64,000 nt of DNA, taken from the NCBI RefSeq assembly GCF_900113415.1, contig NZ_FOPH01000002.1:124001-188000 (forward strand), written 5' to 3'. The notes under the pieces were generated by a model. It was not told the DNA's origin. It made no database searches and was given only the letters and a program-made list of their open reading frames with translations. A program made the position numbers and the translations under genes. Shown in pieces: positions 26,174-34,398 of the stretch. Position 1 is the stretch's first letter; each line of letters begins with the position of its first letter. Origin of the DNA: Oribacterium sp. WCC10. GTDB taxonomy: Bacteria; Bacillota; Clostridia; Lachnospirales; Lachnospiraceae.

Positions 26174-27088
26174 TTAATCTATTTCATCTGTCCAGTAATC
26201 TCTTGCAAGATCTATGAGGTTGCGCATGGGCTCTGAAAGATATTTGTCCTTACGGTATACTGCATATGCATTCATCACAGGATGAGTTTTCAGTTTAATG
26301 AGTTCTACATCCCCGGGAATTTCTACGTGGTGAGAGGCACCTATCAAAGCTGCACATTCATCGGCAGCAACCAGGGCAAGTTCATAGTTTATTCCTTCTG
26401 CGTCCATATAGATATCCGGTTCAAAACCAGCCTGTTCAAATATCTGTTCTGAAACGTAGCGTTCGGTGGAATCCTTGGGGCCGAGGAAGAATGGAACATC
26501 CTTGAACTTGTGAATGTCTATGACTTTGGTTCCGTCTTCTTCGACCTCAACTTCATTAACAAGAGGGTTGGAAGAAGCAATGGCTACAACCATCTCTACA
26601 TGACTTAAGAATTCGTACTGAAGACGGTAGTTCTGCTTGTCGCCCATGAGGATGATTCCGAGATCGATGGTTCCGTTCTTTACCAGTTCCTGGGCTTTTA
26701 AACCCTTCATGATGTTAAGCTGAAGCTTAACTGTAGGGTTCTGTTTATGAAATTGACGGTATATGGAAGTCATCATATAATCAGCTTCGATACCGGCAGC
26801 ACCTACAGCGATTTCTTCATTATGTAATTTGGCGATATCGGAGATGCGGGAATAGCAGTCCTTTTTCATTGCAATCATTTTACGGGCGGTATCTACGTAT
26901 ATCCTGCCGGCATCTGTGATGGCCCATTCATTGCCTCGTCTGTAGAACAGCTTGGTGCCAAGCTCTTTTTCGAGATTCAGAAGCTGAAGATTGAGGGCGG
27001 GCTGAGAAATAAAGAGTTTATCGGCCGCACGTGTGATATTTCGTTCTTCCGCGATACGGATGATGTTTTCAATACGTCGTAGATCCAT
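26174..27088 (-). CDS. LysR-family transcriptional regulator
   Basis: A 304-residue LTTR. The winged helix lies at the N-terminus (RRIENIIRIAEERNITRAAD, then LFISQPALNLQLLNLEKELG) and the substrate-binding domain follows (AVGAAGIEADYMM near residue 95; GTIDLGIILMGDK). The start at 27088 is chosen over 27208: MDLRRIEN is the normal LTTR beginning and GGAAGAAGG precedes it. It is transcribed toward comF and divergently from rpmG, separated by about 240 bp. Its target is unknown; LTTRs often regulate a divergent gene, but here the divergent genes are housekeeping, so the target is probably elsewhere. Confidence 0.92.
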   Translation of the reverse strand: MDLRRIENIIRIAEERNITRAADKLFISQPALNLQLLNLEKELGTKLFYRRGNEWAITDAGRIYVDTARKMIAMKKDCYSRISDIAKLHNEEIAVGAAGIEADYMMTSIYRQFHKQNPTVKLQLNIMKGLKAQELVKNGTIDLGIILMGDKQNYRLQYEFLSHVEMVVAIASSNPLVNEVEVEEDGTKVIDIHKFKDVPFFLGPKDSTERYVSEQIFEQAGFEPDIYMDAEGINYELALVAADECAALIGASHHVEIPGDVELIKLKTHPVMNAYAVYRKDKYLSEPMRNLIDLARDYWTDEID

Positions 27089-27212
27089 GGATGACCTTCT
27101 TCCTGTAGATGTGTACAATTTATAAATAGTATATAAACTATTATAATTATTTACAATAGAAAGCCACAATGAGGCTAAAAAAATTAAATAACAAAGCAAT
27201 TGACTCAATATC

Positions 27213-27241
27213 TTGACGGGTAAATGAGGACATGTTATAGT
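27213..27241 (+). promoter_or_regulatory. Sigma-A promoter of the rpmG-secE-nusG-rplKA operon
   Basis: TTGACG (27213-27218), 17-bp spacer, TATAGT (27236-27241), about 80 nt ahead of the rpmG start. Confidence 0.72.
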
Positions 27242-27328
27242 TTGCAGGTAAACAAGGGGCTAAGCCCTATTTTTTATGCACTAATTTCGTAGTCATGCGG
27301 AGTTAAGAATCATTGGAGGTGAACAGCC

Positions 27329-27478
27329 GTGCGCACAAAGATTATTTTAGCATGTACAGAATGTAAGCAGAGAAATTACTTCACGACTAAGGAAAAGAAG
27401 AACCATCCTGAGAGAATGGAAGTTCGTAAGTATTGCAGATTCTGTAAACAGCACACGCTTCATAAGGAGACAAAGTAA
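27329..27478 (+). CDS. rpmG: 50S ribosomal protein L33
   Basis: A 49-residue L33 starting with GTG at 27329 after GGAGGT (27315-27320). Two CxxC pairs (CTEC and CRFC) mark the zinc-binding form of L33, which is replaced by a zinc-free paralogue in some Firmicutes under zinc limitation. Its TAA overlaps the secE start (TAATG). Placement before secE and nusG is the standard order in Firmicutes. Confidence 0.95.
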   Translation: MRTKIILACTECKQRNYFTTKEKKNHPERMEVRKYCRFCKQHTLHKETK

Positions 27479-27675
27479 TGGACGAGAAGAAGAGTTCCAG
27501 TATTCAGGGCTTCTTCAATGGTCTCAGGACGGAATTTAATAAAATTATATTCCCGAATAGACAGGACGTTATAAAGGAAACAACAGCGACTATCGTTGTA
27601 AGTTTACTTATAGGAGTTGTTATCGCAGTTCTTGATCTCATCATGAAGACGGGACTTGGCTTTATACTTAAGTAA
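27478..27675 (+). CDS. secE: Preprotein translocase subunit SecE
   Basis: A 65-residue single-TM SecE. The amphipathic FFNGLRTEFNKIIFPNRQDV segment precedes the TM helix (TIVVSLLIGVVIAVLDLIM). It stabilises SecY in the Sec translocon. It overlaps the L33 stop by 1 nt and is followed 11 nt later by nusG. Confidence 0.95.
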   Translation: MDEKKSSSIQGFFNGLRTEFNKIIFPNRQDVIKETTATIVVSLLIGVVIAVLDLIMKTGLGFILK

Positions 27676-27686
27676 AGGGGATATCG

Positions 27687-28217
27687 ATGTCAGAGACAAA
27701 TTCTGCAGCTCGTTGGTATGTAGCTCATACCTATTCAGGCTACGAGAACAAGGTTAAGATGGATCTTGAAAAAACTATCGAAAACCGTGGTCTTCAGGAT
27801 CTTATTCTTGAAGTCAGCGTTCCAATGCAGCCGGTCATCGAAATGAAGAACGGCGTTGAAAAGAAGACTGATAAGAAAATGTTCCCGGGCTATGTTCTCG
27901 TAAACATGGTTATGAATCAGGAAACCTGGTACGTTGTGAGAAATACACGTGGCGTCACCGGTTTTGTTGGCCCAGGATCAGAGCCAACCCCTCTTTCAGA
28001 AGAGGAGATCTTAAACCTCGGATACAGAAAGTCAGAGGTTCTTATGGATTTCGCTATAGGAGATTCAGTATCTGTAACTTCCGGAGCATGGAAGGATACT
28101 GTTGGTGTTATCAGCGAGATCAACGATCAGAAGAAGACCGTTACTATCTCAGTAGAGATGTTCGGCAGAGAAACTCCGGTAGAGTTATCATACGGAGAAG
28201 TTCAAAAGCTTAGATAA
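27687..28217 (+). CDS. nusG: Transcription termination/antitermination factor NusG
   Basis: A 176-residue NusG with the NGN domain (WYVAHTYSGYENKVKMDLEK; MFPGYVLVNM) and a C-terminal KOW domain (IGDSVSVTSGAWKDTVGVIS). It links RNA polymerase with ribosomes or Rho. ATG 27687 follows AAAGGGG. Member of the ribosomal operon. Confidence 0.97.
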   Translation: MSETNSAARWYVAHTYSGYENKVKMDLEKTIENRGLQDLILEVSVPMQPVIEMKNGVEKKTDKKMFPGYVLVNMVMNQETWYVVRNTRGVTGFVGPGSEPTPLSEEEILNLGYRKSEVLMDFAIGDSVSVTSGAWKDTVGVISEINDQKKTVTISVEMFGRETPVELSYGEVQKLR

Positions 28218-28225
28218 CAAAGTTT

Positions 28226-28276
28226 GGGAGGGTTAGCGACATTTTGTGGCTACCCCGCAATTACCACAAGGAGGTG
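28226..28276 (+). promoter_or_regulatory. Leader of rplK
   Basis: The sequence between nusG and rplK has GGGAGG followed by a region ending in ACCACAAGGAGGTG; TGTGG (28244-28248) can pair with CCACA (28264-28268) just before the ribosome binding site. Similar segments precede rplK in many Clostridia, where L1 feedback on rplKA translation is expected. The structure shown is tentative. Confidence 0.4.
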
Positions 28277-28281
28277 CCTCA

Positions 28282-28707
28282 ATGGCAAAGAAGGTAGAAG
28301 GTTACATCAAGTTACAGATTCCAGCTGGTAAAGCAACACCAGCTCCACCAGTAGGTCCTGCTCTTGGACAGCATGGTGTAAATATCGTTGCATTCACAAA
28401 GGAATTTAACGCAAGAACAGCTAACGAGGGAGACGTTATCATCCCTGTAGTTATCACTGTTTATGCAGATAGAAGTTTTAGCTTCATCACAAAGACTCCT
28501 CCAGCTGCAGTTCTTATCAAGAAGGCTTGCAAGCTTCAGAAGGCTTCTGGTGAGCCAAACAAGAACAAGGTTGCTACAATCAGTAAGGCTGATCTTCAGA
28601 AGATTGCAGAGACAAAGATGAAAGATCTTAATGCTGCATCACTTGAAGCTGCTATGTCTATGATCGCTGGAACATGCAGATCTATGGGCGTTGAAGTAGA
28701 GAAGTAA
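28282..28707 (+). CDS. rplK: 50S ribosomal protein L11
   Basis: A 141-residue L11. The start ATG 28282 ([20 protein letters not shown]) is used rather than the upstream in-frame 28246, as AAGGAGG precedes it. The [18 protein letters not shown] segment is the signature. L11 forms the GTPase-associated centre and stimulates RelA. rplA follows 18 nt later. Confidence 0.97.
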   Translation: MAKKVEGYIKLQIPAGKATPAPPVGPALGQHGVNIVAFTKEFNARTANEGDVIIPVVITVYADRSFSFITKTPPAAVLIKKACKLQKASGEPNKNKVATISKADLQKIAETKMKDLNAASLEAAMSMIAGTCRSMGVEVEK

Positions 28708-28725
28708 TAGGGAGGTCAACTGATT

Positions 28726-29418
28726 ATGAAAACAGGTAAGAGATATAATGCAGCAGCTCAGGGCGTTGACAGATCTGTAAAGTACAGTGCAGTAGACGCT
28801 ATCGAGCTCGTAAAGAAGAATGCAACAGCAAAATTCGACGAGACCGTTGAACTTCACATCAGAACAGGTTGTGACTCACGTCACGCTGATCAGCAGGTTC
28901 GTGGTTCCGTTGTACTTCCTGCCGGCACAGGTAAGAAGGTTAGAATCCTCGTATTTGCAAAGGGCGCTAAGGCTGATGAAGCTCAGGCAGCTGGTGCAGA
29001 TTTTGTAGGAGCAGAGGAGCTTGTTCCTAAGATCCAGGGTGGCTGGTTCGATTACGATGTAGTAATCGCTACACCAGACATGATGGGTGTTGTTGGACGT
29101 ATCGGTCGTCTCCTCGGACCTAAGGGTCTCATGCCAAACCCTAAGACAGGTACTGTTACTATGGATGTTGCCAAGGCAATCGCTGATACTAAGGCCGGTA
29201 AGGTTGAGTATCGTCTTGACAAGGCTAACATTATTCACGTTCCTGTAGGTAAGGCTTCATTCGAGACAGAGAAGCTTCAGGAGAACCTTAACACACTCAT
29301 GGCAGCTATTGTTAAGGCTAGACCTGCAACACTTAAGGGTCAGTACATGAAGTCAGCTACTTTGACATCTACAATGGGTCCTGGTGTTAAGATCGATACT
29401 GTACAGTTCGGTGCTTAA
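28726..29418 (+). CDS. rplA: 50S ribosomal protein L1
   Basis: A 230-residue L1, stalk protein and usual autorepressor of its operon. Signatures: [20 protein letters not shown] and the C-terminal [15 protein letters not shown]. It ends before a strong internal promoter that drives rplJL. Confidence 0.97.
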   Translation: MKTGKRYNAAAQGVDRSVKYSAVDAIELVKKNATAKFDETVELHIRTGCDSRHADQQVRGSVVLPAGTGKKVRILVFAKGAKADEAQAAGADFVGAEELVPKIQGGWFDYDVVIATPDMMGVVGRIGRLLGPKGLMPNPKTGTVTMDVAKAIADTKAGKVEYRLDKANIIHVPVGKASFETEKLQENLNTLMAAIVKARPATLKGQYMKSATLTSTMGPGVKIDTVQFGA

Positions 29419-29435
29419 AAAATACATTTTAGCTA

Positions 29436-29464
29436 TTGACAATCCGAATGACGGATGTTAATAT
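29436..29464 (+). promoter_or_regulatory. Sigma-A promoter of rplJ-rplL
   Basis: TTGACA (29436-29441), 17-bp spacer, TAATAT (29459-29464). It lies right before the L10 leader. Confidence 0.9.
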
Positions 29465-29469
29465 ACGCA

Positions 29470-29590
29470 ACGTATTAACCCGAAGACAGCAGGTGGTGCC
29501 GTAAGGTACCGTAAGACAGAACGCCTGCCGAGGAAAGATACAAACTATTATGTTTGTTCAACCCCGTGTCTTTTGGCATGGGGTTTTCCT
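29470..29590 (+). promoter_or_regulatory. Ribosomal protein L10 leader with terminator-like hairpin
   Basis: The leader carries the conserved L10 elements (GCAGGTGGTGCCGTAAGG, then GCCTGCCGAGGAAAGATAC split by a loop) and ends in a stem AACCCCGTG/CATGGGGTT (29560-29568/29577-29585) followed by TTCCTTTT. The L10(L12)4 complex is known to bind such leaders to repress rplJL; the 3' hairpin suggests transcription attenuation as well. Confidence 0.9.
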
Positions 29591-29636
29591 TTTAGAAAGG
29601 TTTATACGAAATCTTATAAGGAGGAAAAACCGTAAA

Positions 29637-30131
29637 ATGGCAAAGGTTGAAATTAAACAGCCAATCGTTGACGAAATCAAGGCACTTTTTGATGGTGCTG
29701 TAGCCGTTACTGCCGTTGATTACCTCGGACTTACTGTTGAGCAGGATACAGATCTTCGTAAGCAGTTAAGAGAGGCTGGTGTTCAGTACAAGGTTTACAA
29801 GAACACTCTTATCAAGAGAGCAGCAGAGGGCACAGATTTTGCACAGCTTGATGACGTACTTGAGGGACCTACAGCTATTGCAGTATCTAAGGATGATCCT
29901 GCTGCAGCTGCTAGAATTATCGCTAAGTTTGCTAAGACTGCTCCTAAGCTTGAGCTTAAGGCAGCTGTTGCTGAAGGCAAGCTTTATGATAAGAACGAGG
30001 TTCAGACTCTTGCAGCTATCCCTTCAAGAGAAGAGCTTCTCGGAAGACTTTGTGGTTCTCTTCAGAGCCCAATCACAAACTTCGCACGCGTTATCAATCA
30101 GATTGCAGAGAAGAGCGAGCCAGCAGCTTGA
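29637..30131 (+). CDS. rplJ: 50S ribosomal protein L10
   Basis: A 164-residue L10 (MAKVEIKQPIVDEIKALFDG; LREAGVQYKVYKNTLIKRAA), which anchors L7/L12 dimers on the stalk. ATG 29637 follows AAGGAGG; the longer reading from 29550 would run through the leader and is rejected. A 145-bp gap separates it from rplL. Confidence 0.96.
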   Translation: MAKVEIKQPIVDEIKALFDGAVAVTAVDYLGLTVEQDTDLRKQLREAGVQYKVYKNTLIKRAAEGTDFAQLDDVLEGPTAIAVSKDDPAAAARIIAKFAKTAPKLELKAAVAEGKLYDKNEVQTLAAIPSREELLGRLCGSLQSPITNFARVINQIAEKSEPAA

Positions 30132-30276
30132 TTTTGAGCGTATGGCATCATGAGGCCGCATAGTGGTTTCATATCGTAATCGAAAGATTACAAAGCGCAA
30201 TGTGAATTGCATGGTTTAAAACTAATAAATATTGATTAGTGCTTCGGGCACAAATTTCTAAATGGAGGAAATTAAA

Positions 30277-30651
30277 ATGGCTAAGTTAACTACAGAAGAG
30301 TTTATCGCAGCTATCAAGGAGCTTTCTGTTGTAGAGCTTAATGACCTTGTAAAGGCTGTTGAGGAAGAGTTTGGCGTTTCTGCTGCTGCAGGCGTTGTTG
30401 TTGCAGGTGCAGCTGCTGGTGCAGCTCCAGCTGAGGAGAAGACTGAGTTCGACGTTGAGCTTACAGAGGTAGGCGCAGAGAAGATCAAGGTTATCAAGGT
30501 TGTTCGTGAGGCTACTGGTCTTGGACTTAAGGAAGCTAAGGAAGCTGTTGAGGCTGCTCCTAAGGTTCTTAAGGAGGCTGTTGCTAAGGCTGAGGCTGAG
30601 GATCTCAAGAAGAAGCTTGAGGAAGTTGGCGCTAAGGTTACTCTTAAGTAA
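30277..30651 (+). CDS. rplL: 50S ribosomal protein L7/L12
   Basis: A 124-residue L7/L12: N-terminal dimerisation domain, Ala/Gly-rich hinge ([17 protein letters not shown]) and C-terminal factor-binding domain ([20 protein letters not shown]). ATG 30277 follows ATGGAGG. A strong terminator follows at once. Confidence 0.97.
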   Translation: MAKLTTEEFIAAIKELSVVELNDLVKAVEEEFGVSAAAGVVVAGAAAGAAPAEEKTEFDVELTEVGAEKIKVIKVVREATGLGLKEAKEAVEAAPKVLKEAVAKAEAEDLKKKLEEVGAKVTLK

Positions 30652-30673
30652 TTTAAAACCAATCTATATGAAG

Positions 30674-30705
30674 ACGGATGAGAATTTACTCATCCGTTTT
30701 TTTTT
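30674..30705 (+). terminator. Intrinsic terminator after rplL
   Basis: A perfect 9-bp stem (ACGGATGAG at 30674-30682, CTCATCCGT at 30689-30697) plus an uninterrupted run of T residues. Confidence 0.95.
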
Positions 30706-31014
30706 ACAAAAATTATCGATATATATTAGAATTGACTAATGTCTGTCAAGTAAAGATTAGTCGATTAGATGAATTAAACATTTGGAATTCAGATTTAAAA
30801 ATAATTTTCATTTTTTTTACTTACTTAAGTCCTTAAATGATAAGAAATAATTGTATTCTCAATCTTGCGATGATAATATGAACAACGCAAGATTGACTAA
30901 ATAATGACAAACAATAAATCAGTACAATTCTTAATATTTAATAAGCCTAAATAATTGGAAACTAAATATAGGACTGAGTACAGTGTCATTATCATTCAAC
31001 AGAGAGGTAAATTT
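30706..31014 (+). promoter_or_regulatory. AT-rich region upstream of the flavoprotein gene with two inverted repeats
   Basis: No ORF. Two inverted repeats stand out: GACTAAT/ATTAGTC (30734-30740/30756-30762) and AATCTTGCG/CGCAAGATT (30861-30869/30886-30894). The word TTGACTAA occurs beside both. They could be operator half-sites or RNA hairpins; a confident promoter could not be placed. Confidence 0.45.
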
Positions 31015-33012
31015 ATGAAAAAGAGAAATCTTGGAAAGTCAGCTACAGCTGTAGTACTTGCAGGTACAATGGTTGCTGCATCACTTGCCGGCTGCGGATC
31101 AAAGCCTGCTGAGACTACTGCAGCTGCTACAGAGGCTGCTCAAACATCAGCGGTTGCTCAGGAAGCAGGAACGGCTGTTTCCGGTACTTTTGAAGGTACA
31201 GCCGTAGGAATGGGCGGAGAGAGCAATCCGGTAAAGGTTAGTCTTACTCTTACGGATGGTAAGATCTCAGATGTAAAAATCGAAGGCGCAGGTGAGACGG
31301 CAGGAATCGGAAGCAAGGCTATTGAAGAGTTTCCGGCACTTATGATTGCAGGAAATACAGTTCAGGTAGATGCTATTTCCGGTGCCACTATTACATCAAA
31401 GGCTATAGTTGAGGCTGCTACTGCAGCTCTTCTTGAGGCCGGACTTAAACCTGAAGATCTTGAATCAGTAGAAGTTGAGGCTGCTGCAGGACAGGCTGAA
31501 GATATGTCTATAGACACAGATGTTGTAGTTGTCGGAATGGGCGGAGCAGGTATGGCTGCAGCCATTACAGCAGCTGATGCAGGAAAGTCTGTAGTTATCC
31601 TTGAATCTCAGGCTATGGGTGGTGGAAACACTGTTCGTTCAACTGGTGGCCTTAATGCTGCACACACACCTGCTCAGGATGAGAATGAGTTCAAGCAGGC
31701 AGATGGCGTAGAGAAGACGCTTAAGGCAGCCAAAGAAAACTGGGCAGATAATGAAGTTATTCAGGAGCTTGCCGCTACTGTTCAGAAGCAATGGGATGAG
31801 TATCAGGCTTCACCAAGCGGATATTTTGATACAGTTGAACTTTTTGAACTTGACACTATGATTGGTGGTAAGGGAATCAACAATATTGATCTCGTTAAGA
31901 CTCTTGCTGAGAATAGTGCAGATGCAGTGGTTTGGCTGAAGGAACATGATGCAGACCTCCCTTCAGTAGGAGCGTTTGGCGGTGCTTCCGTAAATCGTAT
32001 CCACAGACCTGTAAATGCCGATGGGAAGACAACAGCAGTCGGAGCTTATATTGTTCCTGTTCTTACAAAGAATGTTGAGGACAGAGATGGAATTGAAGTT
32101 TATTACAACACAACAGCTAACAAGATCCTTATGGAGGATGGAAAGGCTGTAGGCGTTGTTGCAGAAGGTGAGACAGGCAATACTATTACAGTTAATGCTA
32201 AGGCTGTAGTACTTGCAACCGGTGGTTTTGGCGCTGATATGAACAGAGTTGTCAAGTATAGATCAGATCTTGAGGGATTTGTATCAACAAACGCAGCCGG
32301 TTCACTCGGACAGGGTATTGACATGGCAACAGCTGAGGATGTCAATGCTGATACCGTTGATCTTGATCAGATTCAGATTCATCCTACAGTAACGGTTGAT
32401 GCCGATGGAAATGCTCATCTTATCACAGAGGGTGTTCGCGGTGATGGTGCTATCCTTGTTAGTATGGAAGGAAAGCGTTTCTTTGATGAAGTTTCAACAA
32501 GAGATAAGGTTTCTGCTGCTGAGATCGCTCAGACTGACGGATGTGCATGGCTGATCCTTGATCAGAAGATGCTTGATGCCTCAGCTGTTTGCACAGGATA
32601 CTACAATTCAGGTTATGCTGTAAAGGGCGAGACATATGAAGAGCTTGCCAAGGCAATGGGTGTTCCTGAAGATGCATTTACAGAAACAATGGAAGGCTGG
32701 GCAAAGATTTGGGCTGACAAGTCAGATCCGGAGTTCGGACGTACATCTTTTGCAGATGATATTGACCTTTCAACAGCACCTTTCTATGCTATCAAGGTTT
32801 CTCCTGGAATTCATCACACAATGGGTGGTCTTAAGATTGACACAGCCGCAGAGGTTATCAATACAAATGGTGAGGTTATCCCAGGTCTGTATGCAGCTGG
32901 TGAGGTTACCGGAGGTGTTCACGGCGCTAACCGTCTCGGAGGAAATGCTGTAGCAGATATTATCGTATTCGGCAGAATAGCAGGTGAAAGTGCATCAGCT
33001 TACGTTGGATAA
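31015..33012 (+). CDS. Lipoprotein flavoprotein reductase, FMN-binding domain plus fumarate-reductase-like FAD domain
   Basis: A 665-residue extracytoplasmic flavoprotein. A signal peptide ends in the lipobox LAGC (Cys27) with a Thr/Ala linker. The FMN-binding domain spans about residues 55-130 with the flavinylation motif DAISGAT (119-125, FMN attached to Thr125 by an ApbE-type transferase). The fumarate reductase/succinate dehydrogenase-type FAD domain starts at about 168 (VVVVGMGGAGMAAAITAADA) and ends with LYAAGEVTGGVHGANRLGGN. The layout is that of fumarate, urocanate or related single-polypeptide reductases. The acceptor is unknown. ATG 31015 follows AGAGAGG and replaces the in-frame 30955 start, which would mask the signal peptide. 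Two single-domain FMN lipoproteins follow. Confidence 0.9.
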   Translation: MKKRNLGKSATAVVLAGTMVAASLAGCGSKPAETTAAATEAAQTSAVAQEAGTAVSGTFEGTAVGMGGESNPVKVSLTLTDGKISDVKIEGAGETAGIGSKAIEEFPALMIAGNTVQVDAISGATITSKAIVEAATAALLEAGLKPEDLESVEVEAAAGQAEDMSIDTDVVVVGMGGAGMAAAITAADAGKSVVILESQAMGGGNTVRSTGGLNAAHTPAQDENEFKQADGVEKTLKAAKENWADNEVIQELAATVQKQWDEYQASPSGYFDTVELFELDTMIGGKGINNIDLVKTLAENSADAVVWLKEHDADLPSVGAFGGASVNRIHRPVNADGKTTAVGAYIVPVLTKNVEDRDGIEVYYNTTANKILMEDGKAVGVVAEGETGNTITVNAKAVVLATGGFGADMNRVVKYRSDLEGFVSTNAAGSLGQGIDMATAEDVNADTVDLDQIQIHPTVTVDADGNAHLITEGVRGDGAILVSMEGKRFFDEVSTRDKVSAAEIAQTDGCAWLILDQKMLDASAVCTGYYNSGYAVKGETYEELAKAMGVPEDAFTETMEGWAKIWADKSDPEFGRTSFADDIDLSTAPFYAIKVSPGIHHTMGGLKIDTAAEVINTNGEVIPGLYAAGEVTGGVHGANRLGGNAVADIIVFGRIAGESASAYVG

Positions 33013-33046
33013 ACGCAATCATAAGCTAAATACTTATTTTTTCTTG

Positions 33047-33080
33047 CTCCCGGTATGGTTTACCGGGAGTTAATTTTTTT
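33047..33080 (+). terminator. Intrinsic terminator after the flavoprotein gene
   Basis: A perfect 9-bp stem (CTCCCGGTA at 33047-33055, TACCGGGAG at 33061-33069) followed by TTAATTTTTTT. Confidence 0.93.
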
Positions 33081-33325
33081 CTTAAAATTGATGTTTTTGT
33101 TCAGAATTTATCTTCTTCCGAATTAATAAAAATGAAAGAAACTGTTCTTTGAAGCAAAAAATAAACAAAAAGAAAGCTTTTTGAAAGAAAAGAAAGCGAT
33201 TTGTTTGTGCAAACTGTATAAGAGAATGCATTTATGTGGTAATAATGTGGCAAAACATATAACATGTGTCAATGATTGACTCTTAAGAATTCTTTAGAAT
33301 AAAAATTTTTAATTCGGAAACATAT

Positions 33326-33354
33326 TTGACTTTGATGATGGTGGAGTGTAATAT
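33326..33354 (+). promoter_or_regulatory. Sigma-A promoter of the FMN lipoprotein gene
   Basis: TTGACT (33326-33331), 17-bp spacer, TAATAT (33349-33354), with a leader of about 120 nt to the start codon. The upstream 33081-33325 stretch is A-rich and holds no ORF. Confidence 0.82.
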
Positions 33355-33484
33355 ACGTTCTTGTCTTAAACAGATTTGTTCGTTTTTGAAGATACTTATC
33401 TGATGGAGCGGACGCAGATAATCAGCCTGATACATATATTCAGATTTATTGTGGCTGATGTTTGATTTTTAGGAGGATTAAATT

Positions 33485-33982
33485 ATGAAGAAGTTAGTTA
33501 TGATGACTGCATCAGCAGGTCTTATCCTTGCACTTGCAGCTTGCGGTTCAACATCAACACCAGAGGTTACAACAGCTGCTGAGACAACAGTTGCAGCAGA
33601 GGAGACAACAGTTGCTGCTGAAGAGACAACAGTTGCAGCAGAGGAGACAACAGCTGCTGCTGAAGAGACAACAGCTGCAGCAGAGGAGACAACAGCCGCT
33701 GCAGAGGAGACAACAGTTGCAGCAGAGGATGGCGAGACACTTACAGGTACAGCTAAGGGCTTCGGCGGAGACGTTACTGTAACTCTTACAATGGATGGCG
33801 ACAAGATCGTTGCAGCTACTATTGAGGGTAAGGATGAGACTCCTACAGTTGGTGGAGCAGCTTTCGAGGAGCTTGAGAAGCAGATTGTTGAGGCTGGTTC
33901 AGCTGATATCGATGGTGTTTCAGGTGCAACATTAACATCAACAGGTGTTAAGGATGCTGTAAAGGCAGCTCTTGCTAAGTAA
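33485..33982 (+). CDS. Stand-alone FMN-binding lipoprotein with ETTxAAE repeats
   Basis: A 165-residue lipoprotein. The lipobox is LAAC (Cys20); residues 33-81 are seven repeats of ETT(V/A)AAE, a flexible acidic spacer; the FMN-binding domain fills about 84-165 with the motif DGVSGAT at 143-149, Thr149 being the predicted flavinylation site. Small proteins of this kind serve as extracytoplasmic electron carriers (the PplA-like lipoproteins of flavin-based electron transfer are an established example). The domain is closely related to those at 31.0 and 34.4 kb. ATG 33485 follows AGGAGG. It has its own promoter, and no terminator of high quality directly follows. Confidence 0.87.
   Translation: MKKLVMMTASAGLILALAACGSTSTPEVTTAAETTVAAEETTVAAEETTVAAEETTAAAEETTAAAEETTAAAEETTVAAEDGETLTGTAKGFGGDVTVTLTMDGDKIVAATIEGKDETPTVGGAAFEELEKQIVEAGSADIDGVSGATLTSTGVKDAVKAALAK
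33581..33727 (+). repeat. Seven 21-bp in-frame repeats (ETTxAAE)
   Basis: Exactly 147 bp, seven units. Synonymous codons alternate (GCAGCAGAG versus GCTGCTGAA) in the first units, showing a 42-bp higher-order period and therefore growth by duplication of unit pairs. Copy number may vary between strains. Confidence 0.9.
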
Positions 33983-34398
33983 TTCATATATCAGATATTA
34001 ATAGCATTTCATACCGGATTTAATTATTCATCTTAATGAAAGTGTGACAGGATTTCCCTTTCGGAGTATTTGTACAGACAGATATTCCGGGAGGGATTTT
34101 TGCATATTAAATAGGTAGTGTATAATCTTAATGATAATTTAGCTTGTTATGATGTGTTGAATTTGGCATCATAGAAGTACGTGATATTATGCTGAATGAG
34201 AATAGATTCTCGGAAATGATTAGCTGTTAATTGCCCGTGTGATTGAAAATGATTTTATGATAAATCATATATTCGGTATTTGTTGATAGATCATTTCGTA
34301 AGGTGAAATGTTACAGGGATACATTATCAATAGGGTGTCCGAACTGCATATGAGAGATATAAAATGAAAAAGGTTATTTCAGAGGAGGAATTTGTAAT
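33983..34398. other. 416-bp gap between the two FMN lipoprotein genes
   Basis: No gene seen. An imperfect hairpin lies at about 34050-34105, ending in GGGAGGGATTTTTG and terminator-like. The rest is AT-rich and should contain the promoter of the next gene, which I could not place with confidence. Confidence 0.4.

Noticed and set aside
27252-27275. Terminator before rpmG (AGGG/CCCT with T-run)
   Set aside because: Only four base pairs; too weak, and it lies downstream of the predicted promoter.
29550-29636. N-terminal extension of L10
   Set aside because: It translates the L10 leader and its terminator hairpin; ATG 29637 with AAGGAGG is the proper start.
30955-31014. 20-residue N-terminal extension of the flavoprotein
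   Set aside because: It would hide the lipoprotein signal peptide, and AGAGAGG is placed for ATG 31015.
33581-33727. Repeat array as a CRISPR or intergenic VNTR
   Set aside because: Units are contiguous, 21 bp, in frame with the gene, and have no spacers.
33478-33987. Long minus-strand ORF (169 codons) over the FMN lipoprotein gene
   Set aside because: It mirrors the repeat region of the plus-strand gene, giving Ser/Ala/Val repeats, and has no ribosome binding site; the plus-strand frame has lipobox and FMN motif.
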